Part shown: positions 8,825 through 16,434 of the stretch, one piece after another
Position numbering within the stretch: position 1 is the first letter of the stretch
How the letters are laid out: each line of letters opens with the position of its first letter
Assembly (NCBI GenBank): GCA_015063125.1
Contig: SUTB01000003.1
Coordinates: 104,494-168,493 of the forward strand
Direction: 5' to 3'
Length of the DNA stretch: 64,000 bases
DNA from: Thermoplasmata archaeon
GTDB taxonomy: Archaea > Thermoplasmatota > Thermoplasmata > Methanomassiliicoccales > Methanomethylophilaceae
Made by a program: the position numbers and the translations under genes
Notes under the pieces: model-generated
What the model was told of the DNA's origin: nothing
The model's database searches: none
Seen by the model: only the letters and a program-made list of their open reading frames with translations

Positions 8825-8866
8825 AATGAAGAAGAAAAGGGGTTTGAAGCCCCCGGCGTACCGGGG
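8825..8866 (-). terminator. Terminator of the eS1 gene
   Basis: Just after the eS1 stop, the minus strand forms a stem CCCCGG/CCGGGG (8851-8866) followed by a pyrimidine-rich run (8825-8838). An alternative stem GGGG/CCCC overlaps it at 8839-8853. Confidence 0.6.
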
Positions 8867-8876
8867 CTGATGAAAT

Positions 8877-9605
8877 TCACTCGGAGGCTTCCTCTGCGGG
8901 AGCCTCTTCGGACTCCTCTGCAGGTGCTTCCTCGGCGGTCTCCTCTGCGGGAGCTGCTGCCTCGGGTGCCTGGGTGCTGACCATCTCGTCGGCTGTGAAG
9001 ACTGCCTCGGGCTCTCCCTCACCGAACTCGAGAACCTCGGACTTCCTGATCTCGATCCTCTTGATGGGGATGATGACGTGGCATGCCTTTGCGAGGTCCC
9101 TGGAGAGGGTTCCGTTGATGATTGCCTTGACGATCTCGGACAGTGTCATCTCCTTACCCATGTTGGTCAGGGTCTCGGAGATGATGGCTCTCATTCCCTC
9201 CTCCTGGGAGGACTGGATACGCCTGTCCGCGATGGACATGGTCTTTACCCTGTACTTGAAGCCGTCCTTGGTGTAGAAGTCCACGACGTGGTCGGTCTTG
9301 GTCTTTCTGCGGCGGGTGAGCCTCCTTACGTAGTCGCTTGTGAGGTCGTGTCCGACGAAGACTGTCTTCGCATCGGTTCCCTCTGTCGCGTTGACCTTGA
9401 ACTTTAGTTTGATGTGCATCTTGGAGAAGTCCCCGGTCAGGTCCTGAACGGTGACCTCGACGGTACGTCCGATGACGTACTCGGGGTCTGCCGAGGGTGT
9501 GTCTCCGATCTCTGCCTCATTGAACATCTTGGGGGCGTGGATCTTGTACCACTCCTTCGCCTTCCACTTGTCCTTCACCTTACGTGCTGCTTGCTGTCTT
9601 GCCAT
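8877..9605 (-). CDS. rps3ae: Small ribosomal subunit protein eS1 (S3ae)
   Basis: A core archaeal/eukaryotic 30S protein that binds near the mRNA exit channel. The sequence begins MARQQAARKVKDKWKAKEWY and includes the RRKTKTDHVVD segment typical of S3ae. The ATG at 9605 is chosen because the sequence AAGGTG sits at ribosome-binding distance; a GTG nine bases earlier overlaps that site and is unlikely. The last ~40 residues are an acidic Ala/Glu/Pro tail (repeats of EEAPAEE), longer than in many archaeal homologs and probably disordered. It is transcribed alone, with its own terminator downstream. Confidence 0.95.
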   Translation of the reverse strand: MARQQAARKVKDKWKAKEWYKIHAPKMFNEAEIGDTPSADPEYVIGRTVEVTVQDLTGDFSKMHIKLKFKVNATEGTDAKTVFVGHDLTSDYVRRLTRRRKTKTDHVVDFYTKDGFKYRVKTMSIADRRIQSSQEEGMRAIISETLTNMGKEMTLSEIVKAIINGTLSRDLAKACHVIIPIKRIEIRKSEVLEFGEGEPEAVFTADEMVSTQAPEAAAPAEETAEEAPAEESEEAPAEEASE

Positions 9606-9748
9606 GATAGACACCTTTTACTGAGTCGAGGCATCCTATGGTCATATTAAAAGATATGTCGATGTGTGTACCACATATATTTGAACTTAACTCTTAATAA
9701 TTTAGAGTCAGAATCTCTCCTTTATTATTATATCAATATTGGAGAAGA

Positions 9749-9766
9749 AGGGAGGTTTCCCTCCCT
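9749..9766 (-). terminator. Terminator of hdrCB
   Basis: Perfect stem AGGGAGG/CCTCCCT directly after the hdrB stop, followed on the minus strand by a T/C-rich stretch and an AT-rich spacer. Confidence 0.6.
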
Positions 9767-9779
9767 AATGAGTTTCAAC

Positions 9780-10625
9780 TCAGAGCACAACAGGTGTCTG
9801 GTGCGTGGAGAGTGCAAGGTCCTTGGCATCCATTCCGATCGCAAGTCCGAGGAGCTGCGAGAGGTGGAGAACGGGGATGTTGTATCCCAGGTCCTTCTGG
9901 ACACCGTCGAACTGAAGGTGGCAGAACGGGCAGACATCGATGATGAACTGTGCTCCGGATGCCTTCATGTTCTCGAGGTTTGTCTCGGTGAACTTCTTTG
10001 CAACGTCTCCGAATGCTGCCTTGAGTCCTCCTCCTGCACCGCAGCAGAGTGTCTTCTGCTTCCTGGGCATGGACTTGGCTCCGGTAGCCTCGATGAGGTC
10101 GTCGAGGATGTGGGGGTTCTCGGGGTCGTCGACCTGCTTGATCTCGCTGGGCTTCAGGAAGTGGCATCCGTAGAATGCTGCGACCTGGTACTCCAGGGGG
10201 TTGGTGACGGCGGCCTTGATCTTCTCGACTCCGACCTCGTTGTAGAGGACCTCGGCGAAGTGGTGGACCTTTGTGGTTCCCTTGTACTCCATTCCAATCT
10301 CTGCGAGGATCTTGTTGACCTCTGCGAGGAGCTCCTTGTCCTCGGCGAGCTCGTGGGCTGCGTCGAAGAGGGATCCGTAGCATCCGTTACAGATTGTGAT
10401 GATGGGGAGACCCTGCTTCTCTGCGAGAGCGAGGTTCCTTGCTGCAGCTGCGAGCCATGTCTTCTTGTTGAAGGCCCTGATGACTCCGGGTGCAGGGCAG
10501 CAGCTTGCGTCGTTGAGGTCGACGAGTTCGATTCCGAGCGCCTCACAGACATCCCTTGTTGACTTCTCGATTCCGGGGTATCTGAGGGGTGCGATACATC
10601 CGAGGAAGAATGCGTATTTTGCCAT
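9780..10625 (-). CDS. hdrB: CoB-CoM heterodisulfide reductase subunit B
   Basis: HdrB holds the two noncubane [4Fe-4S] clusters that split the CoM-S-S-CoB heterodisulfide at the end of methanogenesis. Two CCG domains are visible. The first has Cys in FFLGC, then CCPAPG and CNGCYG; the second has Cys in FYGC, then CCGAGGG and CPFCHLQFD. Length (281 aa) is normal. The true start is the ATG at 10625 (MAKYAFFLGC). The gene follows hdrC by 5 bases. No hdrA or mvhADG is in the window, so the rest of the soluble complex must be encoded elsewhere. Strong evidence that the organism is a methanogen. Confidence 0.94.
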   Translation of the reverse strand: MAKYAFFLGCIAPLRYPGIEKSTRDVCEALGIELVDLNDASCCPAPGVIRAFNKKTWLAAAARNLALAEKQGLPIITICNGCYGSLFDAAHELAEDKELLAEVNKILAEIGMEYKGTTKVHHFAEVLYNEVGVEKIKAAVTNPLEYQVAAFYGCHFLKPSEIKQVDDPENPHILDDLIEATGAKSMPRKQKTLCCGAGGGLKAAFGDVAKKFTETNLENMKASGAQFIIDVCPFCHLQFDGVQKDLGYNIPVLHLSQLLGLAIGMDAKDLALSTHQTPVVL

Positions 10626-10630
10626 CTTAA

Positions 10631-11116
10631 TCACTCCTGTACGATCCTGTCGAATCCGGTCGCGATGAGGATCTTGTCCAGATCGGCCTTTGCCTTCTCG
10701 TTTGCCAGAACTGTGGGGGGAGTGTCGGGGAGTCCGATCTCGACCCTGAGCTTCGTGTATACATCCTGGACTGAGACGGTGTGTCCGTACTTCAGCAGGT
10801 TGGCAGCGGTTCCCTTGTGCTGCTCCCTCATGTGACCCTCTGCAACTGCGAGGTTCCTGAGGTCGATGATCAGGTCGACGATGGGGACCTGACGGGGGCA
10901 TCTCTCTACGCATGTGTAGCAGGTGCTGCAATCCCAGAGTTCCTCAGAGGTGATAATCTCGTCCTTGAGGCCGAGCTGTGCCATCCTGACGATCTTCCTG
11001 ACCCTGTAGGAGGTCCTCCTTCCGGAGGGGCATCCTGCTGTACAGGTACCGCACTGGAAGCACATCTTGGCTGCGTCCGCGATTTCTTTCGAAATCTCTG
11101 CTTTGGGTGTAACCAT
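10631..11116 (-). CDS. hdrC: CoB-CoM heterodisulfide reductase subunit C
   Basis: Small iron-sulfur subunit that carries electrons from HdrA to HdrB. Two [4Fe-4S] motifs are present, CFQCGTCTAGC and CSTCYTCVERC, within about the first 80 residues, followed by a helical C-terminal domain as in HdrC. The ATG at 11116 is preferred because the TATA box centred near 11149 would place the transcript start around 11122. An ATG at 11134 would then lie upstream of the RNA 5' end. If that promoter is wrong, the protein gains six residues (MDRPIN). First gene of the hdrCB operon. Confidence 0.92.
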   Translation of the reverse strand: MVTPKAEISKEIADAAKMCFQCGTCTAGCPSGRRTSYRVRKIVRMAQLGLKDEIITSEELWDCSTCYTCVERCPRQVPIVDLIIDLRNLAVAEGHMREQHKGTAANLLKYGHTVSVQDVYTKLRVEIGLPDTPPTVLANEKAKADLDKILIATGFDRIVQE

Positions 11117-11142
11117 GTTAATCGGTCTATCCATGCTCCCAC

Positions 11143-11156
11143 TGATATATAATAAA
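11143..11156 (-). promoter_or_regulatory. TATA box of hdrCB
   Basis: Minus-strand TTTATTATATATCA, a strong TATA element upstream of hdrC with about 26 bases to the predicted transcript start near 11122. Confidence 0.6.
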
Positions 11157-11202
11157 GAATGATGAAACGGAGGAGCTATTATCAAAAAGGATAATGGCCT
11201 TT

Positions 11203-12003
11203 TCACAGATTTCTGGCCTTAGCGGCCTTCACTATCCTCAAAACCCTCGGATCCTCGTCCCTGTAGATGGCGGTGATGGCGTGGCGTATCATCTTCGGAT
11301 CCACGGCGCTCTTGAGCCTGAGGTTCCTGCGGGTGAGCATGAACTCGTCGATGAAGAAGCTCTTGTTGGACCCCAAGAGCTCGGATAAGGAGAATGTCTC
11401 CGAGTCCACCGTGTACTTCTTCTTGATGGAGTCAAGGTACATGAACGCCACCCTCTGCGCCCCGTACTTGTAGCGGATGAATGATGGACCGTTGTCCACG
11501 TACACCATCCCCATGTACCCTATCTCGTCCATGAGGTACTCGTCGGCGTCGAATAGGAACAGAGGATCGTCGATGATCGCCAGGTCGGCACGGTTCTCCC
11601 TCATCATACGGATGTTGTACTCGTCGTCGGAGACGATCATGTGGACGTCCGGGATCTTCAGAGCGGACACGACGGACATCATGATGTCCTCGGTAACCGG
11701 GGAACAGCACACGGTGAAGTCCCTGTCCAGGTTGCATCTGTACCCCATGGCCTTGGCGGTCTCTGCGATCTCCTTGCCTGCGGCGGTCAATGCGGATCCT
11801 GCCGGGGTGGTGATCAGCACGGGCTCGCCTGCGGCCTCCTCGATGAACGAGATGTACTTGTGGAGGACAGGAACGGATATCCCGAGCTTCCTTGCGGCGG
11901 CGCTCTGACTGTTGGTCTCCTGGACCGCCAGCAGGGCCTCCAGCTGACGGGTGGTGACGGTCTTGCCGTTGATGATCTGAGAGCTCTCCGCCTGGATGCG
12001 CAT
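11203..12003 (-). CDS. LysR/ModE-like transcriptional regulator
   Basis: A predicted one-component regulator of 266 aa. The N-terminal ~65 residues form a winged helix with the LysR-like pattern TTRQLEALLAVQETNSQSAA followed by KLGISVPVLHKYISFIEE. The rest resembles a two-lobed ligand-binding domain. The start at ATG 12003 is chosen because longer versions add residues that do not look like protein, and a TATA-like TTTATCTTTTTT lies upstream. It is divergent from a hydrogenase maturation protease gene with an 82-base gap, so regulation of that gene is a reasonable guess. Ligand unknown. Confidence 0.75.
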   Translation of the reverse strand: MRIQAESSQIINGKTVTTRQLEALLAVQETNSQSAAARKLGISVPVLHKYISFIEEAAGEPVLITTPAGSALTAAGKEIAETAKAMGYRCNLDRDFTVCCSPVTEDIMMSVVSALKIPDVHMIVSDDEYNIRMMRENRADLAIIDDPLFLFDADEYLMDEIGYMGMVYVDNGPSFIRYKYGAQRVAFMYLDSIKKKYTVDSETFSLSELLGSNKSFFIDEFMLTRRNLRLKSAVDPKMIRHAITAIYRDEDPRVLRIVKAAKARNL

Positions 12004-12085
12004 ATCACAGAGAGTGTTACCAAAAAAGATAAAGCTAATCCCTGAAAAGATGATAAATGGGATGCCCCATAGGGGGTCCGATAAG

Positions 12086-12571
12086 ATGGACAGGAACTCC
12101 GAGATCGCCGTTGTAGGACTGGGCAGCCCGATCATGTGCGATGATGCCGTCGGACTGAGGGTATCGCAGGCCATTGAGGATATGCACCTGGACAGCGTGG
12201 ACTGCCACCAGGAAGCGGTCGGAGGATTGGACATCCTGCCTGTCATCCACGGTTACAGGATGGCCATCATAGTCGATGCCATCATGACCGGCGAATACGG
12301 TCCCGGGACCATAGTAATCTATTCGGAATCGGATTTCGACAGCAAGATCGGGGAAGCGGCCACTCACGATGTCAACCTCCCCACTGCGATAAGGATCGGA
12401 CGCCAGATGGATCCGGAGATCATGCCCGAGAAGATCATGTTCATCGCGATCGAGGTCCAGGACATCAAGACCATGACCGAGACCATGACTCCCGAGATCG
12501 AAGCCGCGGTGCCCAAGGCATGCGATGCGGTGCTGTACCTTATCGACGATTTCAGAAAGCAAAAGAGCTGA
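12086..12571 (+). CDS. [NiFe]-hydrogenase maturation protease (peptidase M52)
   Basis: Cleaves the C-terminal tail of a [NiFe]-hydrogenase large subunit after metal insertion. The protein opens with VVGLGSPIMCDDAVGLRV, matching the family start GxGNxxxxDDxxG, with the metal-binding acidic residue in CDDAVG. A later conserved segment reads EAVGGLDILPVI, then VDAI. Length (161 aa) is normal. The ATG at 12086 gives the standard N-terminus. No hydrogenase subunit genes are nearby, so the target cannot be named. Its 3' end overlaps the convergent M16 peptidase gene by about 20 bases. Confidence 0.88.
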   Translation: MDRNSEIAVVGLGSPIMCDDAVGLRVSQAIEDMHLDSVDCHQEAVGGLDILPVIHGYRMAIIVDAIMTGEYGPGTIVIYSESDFDSKIGEAATHDVNLPTAIRIGRQMDPEIMPEKIMFIAIEVQDIKTMTETMTPEIEAAVPKACDAVLYLIDDFRKQKS

Positions 12572-13826
12572 GATCGAGCTTCTTGAAGGTCCTGTTGTTC
12601 TTCCCCAGGACCACAATGTTCATCTGGTCCGGCTTGAGGATATCCCTTGCGACCCTCATGACGTCGTCCTCCGTGACAGCGTCGATCTTCTGAAGACGCT
12701 GCTCCAGCGTCTCTGTGCTCTCGTTCAGCATGTGGTTGACCCCAAGCCTGTAGAGACGGTTGTCCGTTGACTCCATCGCCCTGATGTTAGAACCTTTGAC
12801 GAGCCTCTTGGCCCTCTCCAGCTCCCCCTTCTCCAGACCCTCGGCGAGGAATTTGCCTAAGACCTGGGAAGTTGTCTCCATTGCCTCGATCACGTTTCCT
12901 TTGGTGCATGACATGTACGTGGCGAAGGAGCTTGCGTCGCTGTTCTGAGATATGCTGTTGAAGATGGAATAGACCAGGGCCTTCTTCTCCCTGACGTCCT
13001 GGAAGAGCCTTGAGCTGGTTCCGGAACCGAGGATCGCAGATAGCATCGATGCCGCCGTGCGGTCCTTGTGAGATGCTCCGTAGGCCTCGAATCCCATGGC
13101 CACCTGATAATGCTCCGAATCGCTTGCCACGAACTCGTACTTCCCTTTGGGCGCCGGCGGAGCTGTCCTGACGTTCCTCTTGCCTCCGGCCATGCCGTCC
13201 AGGGTCTCCTCTGCCCATGCGACGGTTTCGTCCATGTCAGGCGTGCCGACGGCATAGACGGACAAATTGGGAATCCTGTACTTCTCGTCGTAATAGGCTC
13301 TGAGATCTTTGTAGGTCATGCCGGCGACGAGCTTCTCGTCGCCTCCCTCGTCCTGGCAGAGCTCGTGCCCTTTCCAGAGCACCATGCTGAACAGGTCGTG
13401 GATGTACCTCTCGGGCTCGCTCTTGACCATGCTCAGCTCCTGCAACACGATCTTCTTCTCGAGCTCGGTGGCGTTCTCATTGATGAGCGGGTTGGCCAGG
13501 ATGTCCCCGACAATCCTCCTGGCGACATCTGCAGTCTCGTTGATAGTGATCCCGTAGAATGCGGTCATCTCCCTTCCGGTGAAGGCGTTGAGCTCCCCTC
13601 CGGCACCCTCGATCTCCTTGGCCATCTGGTAGGAGTCCATGGTCTTGGTCTCCCTGAACACCGTGTGCTCCAGAAGATGCGATAATCCGAAGATGTCCGA
13701 AGTCTCGTCCCTGGATCCGGTGGCGACGCCGATCATGTATGCGATGCTCTCGCTGCCGGGGATGTTCTCCACTACGACCGGTATACCTCCGGAGGTCTTG
13801 GAAACCGTGATGGAATGACCGCTCAT
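12552..13826 (-). CDS. M16-family zinc metallopeptidase
   Basis: An insulinase/processing-peptidase family protein of 424 aa. The inverted zinc motif HLLEH lies near residue 47, with the distal glutamate ligand in the KKIVLQELSM helix about 75 residues on. The C-terminal half shows the second, inactive M16 domain, including the R/Y-containing segment around SRLFQDVREKKALVYS. The ATG at 13826 lies in a 51-base divergent gap with the PAC2-like gene. Substrate unknown; such proteins degrade peptides or process precursors. Some pyrroloquinoline-quinone and peptide-maturation systems use relatives, but no such context exists here. Confidence 0.88.
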   Translation of the reverse strand: MSGHSITVSKTSGGIPVVVENIPGSESIAYMIGVATGSRDETSDIFGLSHLLEHTVFRETKTMDSYQMAKEIEGAGGELNAFTGREMTAFYGITINETADVARRIVGDILANPLINENATELEKKIVLQELSMVKSEPERYIHDLFSMVLWKGHELCQDEGGDEKLVAGMTYKDLRAYYDEKYRIPNLSVYAVGTPDMDETVAWAEETLDGMAGGKRNVRTAPPAPKGKYEFVASDSEHYQVAMGFEAYGASHKDRTAASMLSAILGSGTSSRLFQDVREKKALVYSIFNSISQNSDASSFATYMSCTKGNVIEAMETTSQVLGKFLAEGLEKGELERAKRLVKGSNIRAMESTDNRLYRLGVNHMLNESTETLEQRLQKIDAVTEDDVMRVARDILKPDQMNIVVLGKNNRTFKKLDLSSFAF

Positions 13827-13877
13827 ATTGCGAGTATGATAGAACTTCTTAAAAAGTTATTCGGTATTATGCCTCTC

Positions 13878-14594
13878 ATGAACATGGAGATAATCCAGTA
13901 CGAGGACATGGATCTGAACGACCCTGTGGGCATCATAGGATTCCCTACCGTGGGCCTCACCAGCTCGATCATGGCCAACATGTACGTGAAGAGCCTGGAC
14001 ATGACGCCCGTGGCAGGCATGGCCTCTGCCTGCATGCCTCCTTACTGCCTTGTCTCCGAGGACCGCGTGATGCCGCCCATCAGATTCTACGGCTACAAGA
14101 ACAAGAGGAAGAACGGCCAGGATGTGCTCCTGTGCATGACCGAGTACGCCCCCAAACCGGAGGATTGCTACTTCACCTCGACGCAGATCCTGAACTACAT
14201 GAAGTACAGGGGATGCAAGACCATCATCTGCATGGAGGGAACCCCCAGATTCGAAGACTCCAAGGTCATGGCTGTCGCAGGAGGCGTGAACGGCAAGAAG
14301 CTCCTCAAGAAGTGCGGATTGGAGAGCATGAGCGAGGGGATGATCAGAGGTATGACCGGCATCATCATGTACCTGGCGCCCAGCAAGGGCATGGATGTCA
14401 TCACGATCATGTCCCCAGCTACATCCGGGGTGCCTGACCCGGCATCATCGACCGCGTTCATCGAGCCTATCTCCAAGCTCGTTCCCGGCTTCAAGACCAC
14501 GCCCAACGAGCTACTCAAGGAAGCGGAGATCATCCGCAACCAGATCGATATGGCCCAGAAGAACATCGAGGACACATCCCAATACATAGGTTGA
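13878..14594 (+). CDS. PAC2-family protein (proteasome assembly chaperone-like)
   Basis: A soluble protein of about 238 aa. It begins with the family pattern NDPVGIIGFPTVGL, common to archaeal PAC2/COG1938-COG2047 proteins, which share a fold with eukaryotic proteasome assembly chaperone 2. Several ATGs are possible (13869, 13878, 13884). The 13878 start sits at leaderless distance from the TTAAAAAG element around 13846-13855. The C-terminal ~40 residues form a helix (ELLKEAEIIRNQIDMAQKNI). The actual role in archaea is not established. It is followed after 36 bases by arginine decarboxylase. Confidence 0.82.
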   Translation: MNMEIIQYEDMDLNDPVGIIGFPTVGLTSSIMANMYVKSLDMTPVAGMASACMPPYCLVSEDRVMPPIRFYGYKNKRKNGQDVLLCMTEYAPKPEDCYFTSTQILNYMKYRGCKTIICMEGTPRFEDSKVMAVAGGVNGKKLLKKCGLESMSEGMIRGMTGIIMYLAPSKGMDVITIMSPATSGVPDPASSTAFIEPISKLVPGFKTTPNELLKEAEIIRNQIDMAQKNIEDTSQYIG

Positions 14595-14630
14595 CAAACA
14601 ACCTAATATGAGTAAAACTTCGAGAGTCTC

Positions 14631-15104
14631 ATGGAGCTAGTTCCCAGCAAATTCTTCATCACCCACAGCTCGGCTGTGAGCGAGACGTCCGACCTGAATG
14701 CCTTCGATAAGGCGCTGATACAGGCTGGCATAGGGGAACAGAACCTGGTCTCCGTGTCATCCGTCATCCCGATAGGCGCGGAACTCATCGACCCCTGCGT
14801 AATGCCTATGGGTGCCGTAACGCACTGCGTCCTGGCCCAGATGAGGGGAACGGAAGGGGAGACCATCGCCGCCGGGATCGCCTACGCCTACCGCAAGGAC
14901 GGAAGGGGCGGTTATGTGGCGGAAGGGCACATCCACGGCTCCGCCGAATCCCTAAGGGAGATCCTCAACTGCAAGATGGACGAGATGTCGAAGATACGCA
15001 ACGTCGAGTTCGACGAGATCCACTTCGCCATGGAGGAGCTTAAGATCCCCATGGACAACTACGGCTGCTGCGTGGCTGCACTGGTGTTCGCCGAGTACAG
15101 GTGA
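14631..15104 (+). CDS. pdaD: Pyruvoyl-dependent arginine decarboxylase
   Basis: Makes agmatine from arginine, the start of archaeal polyamine synthesis. The proenzyme (157 aa) self-cleaves between two serines in the segment NLVSVSSVIPIGAELI, generating a beta chain and an alpha chain whose N-terminal serine becomes the pyruvoyl group. Other conserved pieces are FFITHSSA near the N-terminus, and AIGI-type GIAYAY and EGHIHG in the alpha chain. Length matches archaeal PvlArgDC. The next gene starts four bases after its stop, so the two are co-transcribed. Confidence 0.94.
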   Translation: MELVPSKFFITHSSAVSETSDLNAFDKALIQAGIGEQNLVSVSSVIPIGAELIDPCVMPMGAVTHCVLAQMRGTEGETIAAGIAYAYRKDGRGGYVAEGHIHGSAESLREILNCKMDEMSKIRNVEFDEIHFAMEELKIPMDNYGCCVAALVFAEYR

Positions 15105-15108
15105 TTCC

Positions 15109-15549
15109 GTGTACGGGATCTTCATCTGCAGCCTCTGCGGAAGGGCCCGTATAGTCGACAAGGACAGCAAGAGCTCCTCATGTCCCTACTGCGGCACCAC
15201 GACCAAGACGAAGGACATGATCTTCATCTATGAATGCCGGGATCAGGAAAGGGCACGCGAGGCACTGGGCCAGGCCGCCGGGTTCGAAAGGCCTGACGAC
15301 AAGGCCAAGAAGAAGAGGATCGAGAAGGCCGACCCCTACTCCACGATGATCTACAAGTACGAACACGCCTCGGACCTGGACGAGAAGATGGTGATTTTGG
15401 CCAAAGGCCTGACTAAATCCAAGGGAACGTTCACGCTTGAGGATGTGCAGGAGATCGTGGGCGAGAAGAACGCCGAGAGGTACGTCGCGGCCATGATGGA
15501 CCGCTGCTACATAGCTGAGGTCAGACCCGGCCAGTACAGATCATCTTGA
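15109..15549 (+). CDS. Zinc-ribbon and winged-helix protein (archaeal, uncharacterised)
   Basis: A 146-aa protein starting at GTG. The first ~30 residues form a zinc ribbon with CSLC and CPYC pairs. A charged linker follows, and the C-terminal ~70 residues look like a winged helix (KGTFTLEDVQEIVGEKNAER). Proteins of this plan are widespread in Euryarchaeota and are suspected transcription-associated factors. Co-transcribed with arginine decarboxylase. Its 3' end overlaps the convergent membrane-protein gene by nine bases. Confidence 0.7.
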   Translation: MYGIFICSLCGRARIVDKDSKSSSCPYCGTTTKTKDMIFIYECRDQERAREALGQAAGFERPDDKAKKKRIEKADPYSTMIYKYEHASDLDEKMVILAKGLTKSKGTFTLEDVQEIVGEKNAERYVAAMMDRCYIAEVRPGQYRSS

Positions 15550-16266
15550 CTTCGGGATGTCGTCCCTCTTCTCATTGTTGTACTTCAGCACATCCCTGAC
15601 CACGTTCGGAAGGTTCACGAACAGATTCTTGTGGAAGAAGTACGCACCGATCAGAAGCATCAGCAGGAGCGCACCGATATAGACGATGCCACCAGTGGTG
15701 GGGAGTATCGCGAATATCATGTTGAACGCCACCAGCGGGATGGCCCCCTGCATCAGGTACTGCATCGGCATGTGCCTGGCGATGCCTTCTCCGATGTTCG
15801 TTCCTCCTGAGGAGAATATGAGGGATATGCCGCAGGACAGAATCACTGCCATGACGACCATGGTTGGATCGAGTCCTTCCGATGAGGCCATGAGCATGAG
15901 GTAGACGAAACCGGACGCCATTCCTCCGGCCATTCCCAATCCCATGCCGTACCCGTAGAATATCGAATCGGACTTACCGCGGAACCTCTTGAGATTCATG
16001 ACCACGACGATTGCCATCAGCTCCACGAACGCCATCATGATCATGTACATGATGGAGAAGGAGCTCTCCAGCAAACCTAGGAGGCTTATGACCACGGCCA
16101 TTACGGCTCCCTCTACGATGCCCACGGTGAACAGACCGAAGAAAGTGGTGTCCTTGAAGAACGGGGTCTCCACGCGGGGATAGGTGTAGTTCTTCAGGAT
16201 GGTATCCATCAGTATGAAGACCGGAGCGAATCCGATCAGGAGGGCTATGCCGAATGTCCAATCCAT
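15541..16266 (-). CDS. Polytopic membrane protein of unknown function
   Basis: 241 aa with about seven membrane segments starting from residue 5, separated by short loops, and a basic C-terminal tail (NNEKRDDIPKSR). Small-residue-rich segments (YGMGLGMAGGMASGF) suggest tight helix packing. It faintly recalls PrsW-type membrane proteases, but I cannot see convincing catalytic residues. The ATG at 16266 lies about 26 bases from a minus-strand TTTTAATA element near 16290, so the message is probably leaderless. Confidence 0.7.
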   Translation of the reverse strand: MDWTFGIALLIGFAPVFILMDTILKNYTYPRVETPFFKDTTFFGLFTVGIVEGAVMAVVISLLGLLESSFSIMYMIMMAFVELMAIVVVMNLKRFRGKSDSIFYGYGMGLGMAGGMASGFVYLMLMASSEGLDPTMVVMAVILSCGISLIFSSGGTNIGEGIARHMPMQYLMQGAIPLVAFNMIFAILPTTGGIVYIGALLLMLLIGAYFFHKNLFVNLPNVVRDVLKYNNEKRDDIPKSR

Positions 16267-16313
16267 GTTCGGGAGTAGGTGTGCGGGTATTAAAATCGTT
16301 ATCTGAAAAATCC

Positions 16314-16394
16314 GGGCTTAGATTCTATAAACAAATTTTCAAAGACTTGTGTAGAAGTCATGATGACTAACGTCTCTACAGAAGTGCTAAGCCC
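16314..16394. other. Strongly self-complementary intergenic element
   Basis: Nested inverted repeats. The outer arms GGGCTTAG (16314-16321) and CTAAGCCC (16387-16394) match perfectly. The middle arms ACTTGTGTAGA (16345-16355) and TCTACAGAAGT (16375-16385) have one mismatch. The inner hairpin is AGTCA (16356-16360) with TGACT (16364-16368). On the minus strand a T9 run precedes it and a T5 run follows. It sits between two minus-strand genes, upstream of the promoter of the second. It could be a terminator plus a small RNA; no known RNA family is recognised. Confidence 0.45.
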
Positions 16395-16434
16395 AAAAAC
16401 GACAAAAAAAAAGCCTAGCCCGAAACACTTAAGT

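Noticed and set aside
9666..10562. 298-codon plus-strand frame over hdrB
   Set aside because: Antisense shadow of a gene with strong G/C bias; no family similarity.
16345..16385. C/D-box RNA based on the ATGATGA sequence
   Set aside because: A box C-like word is present but no box D (CTGA) at the right place.
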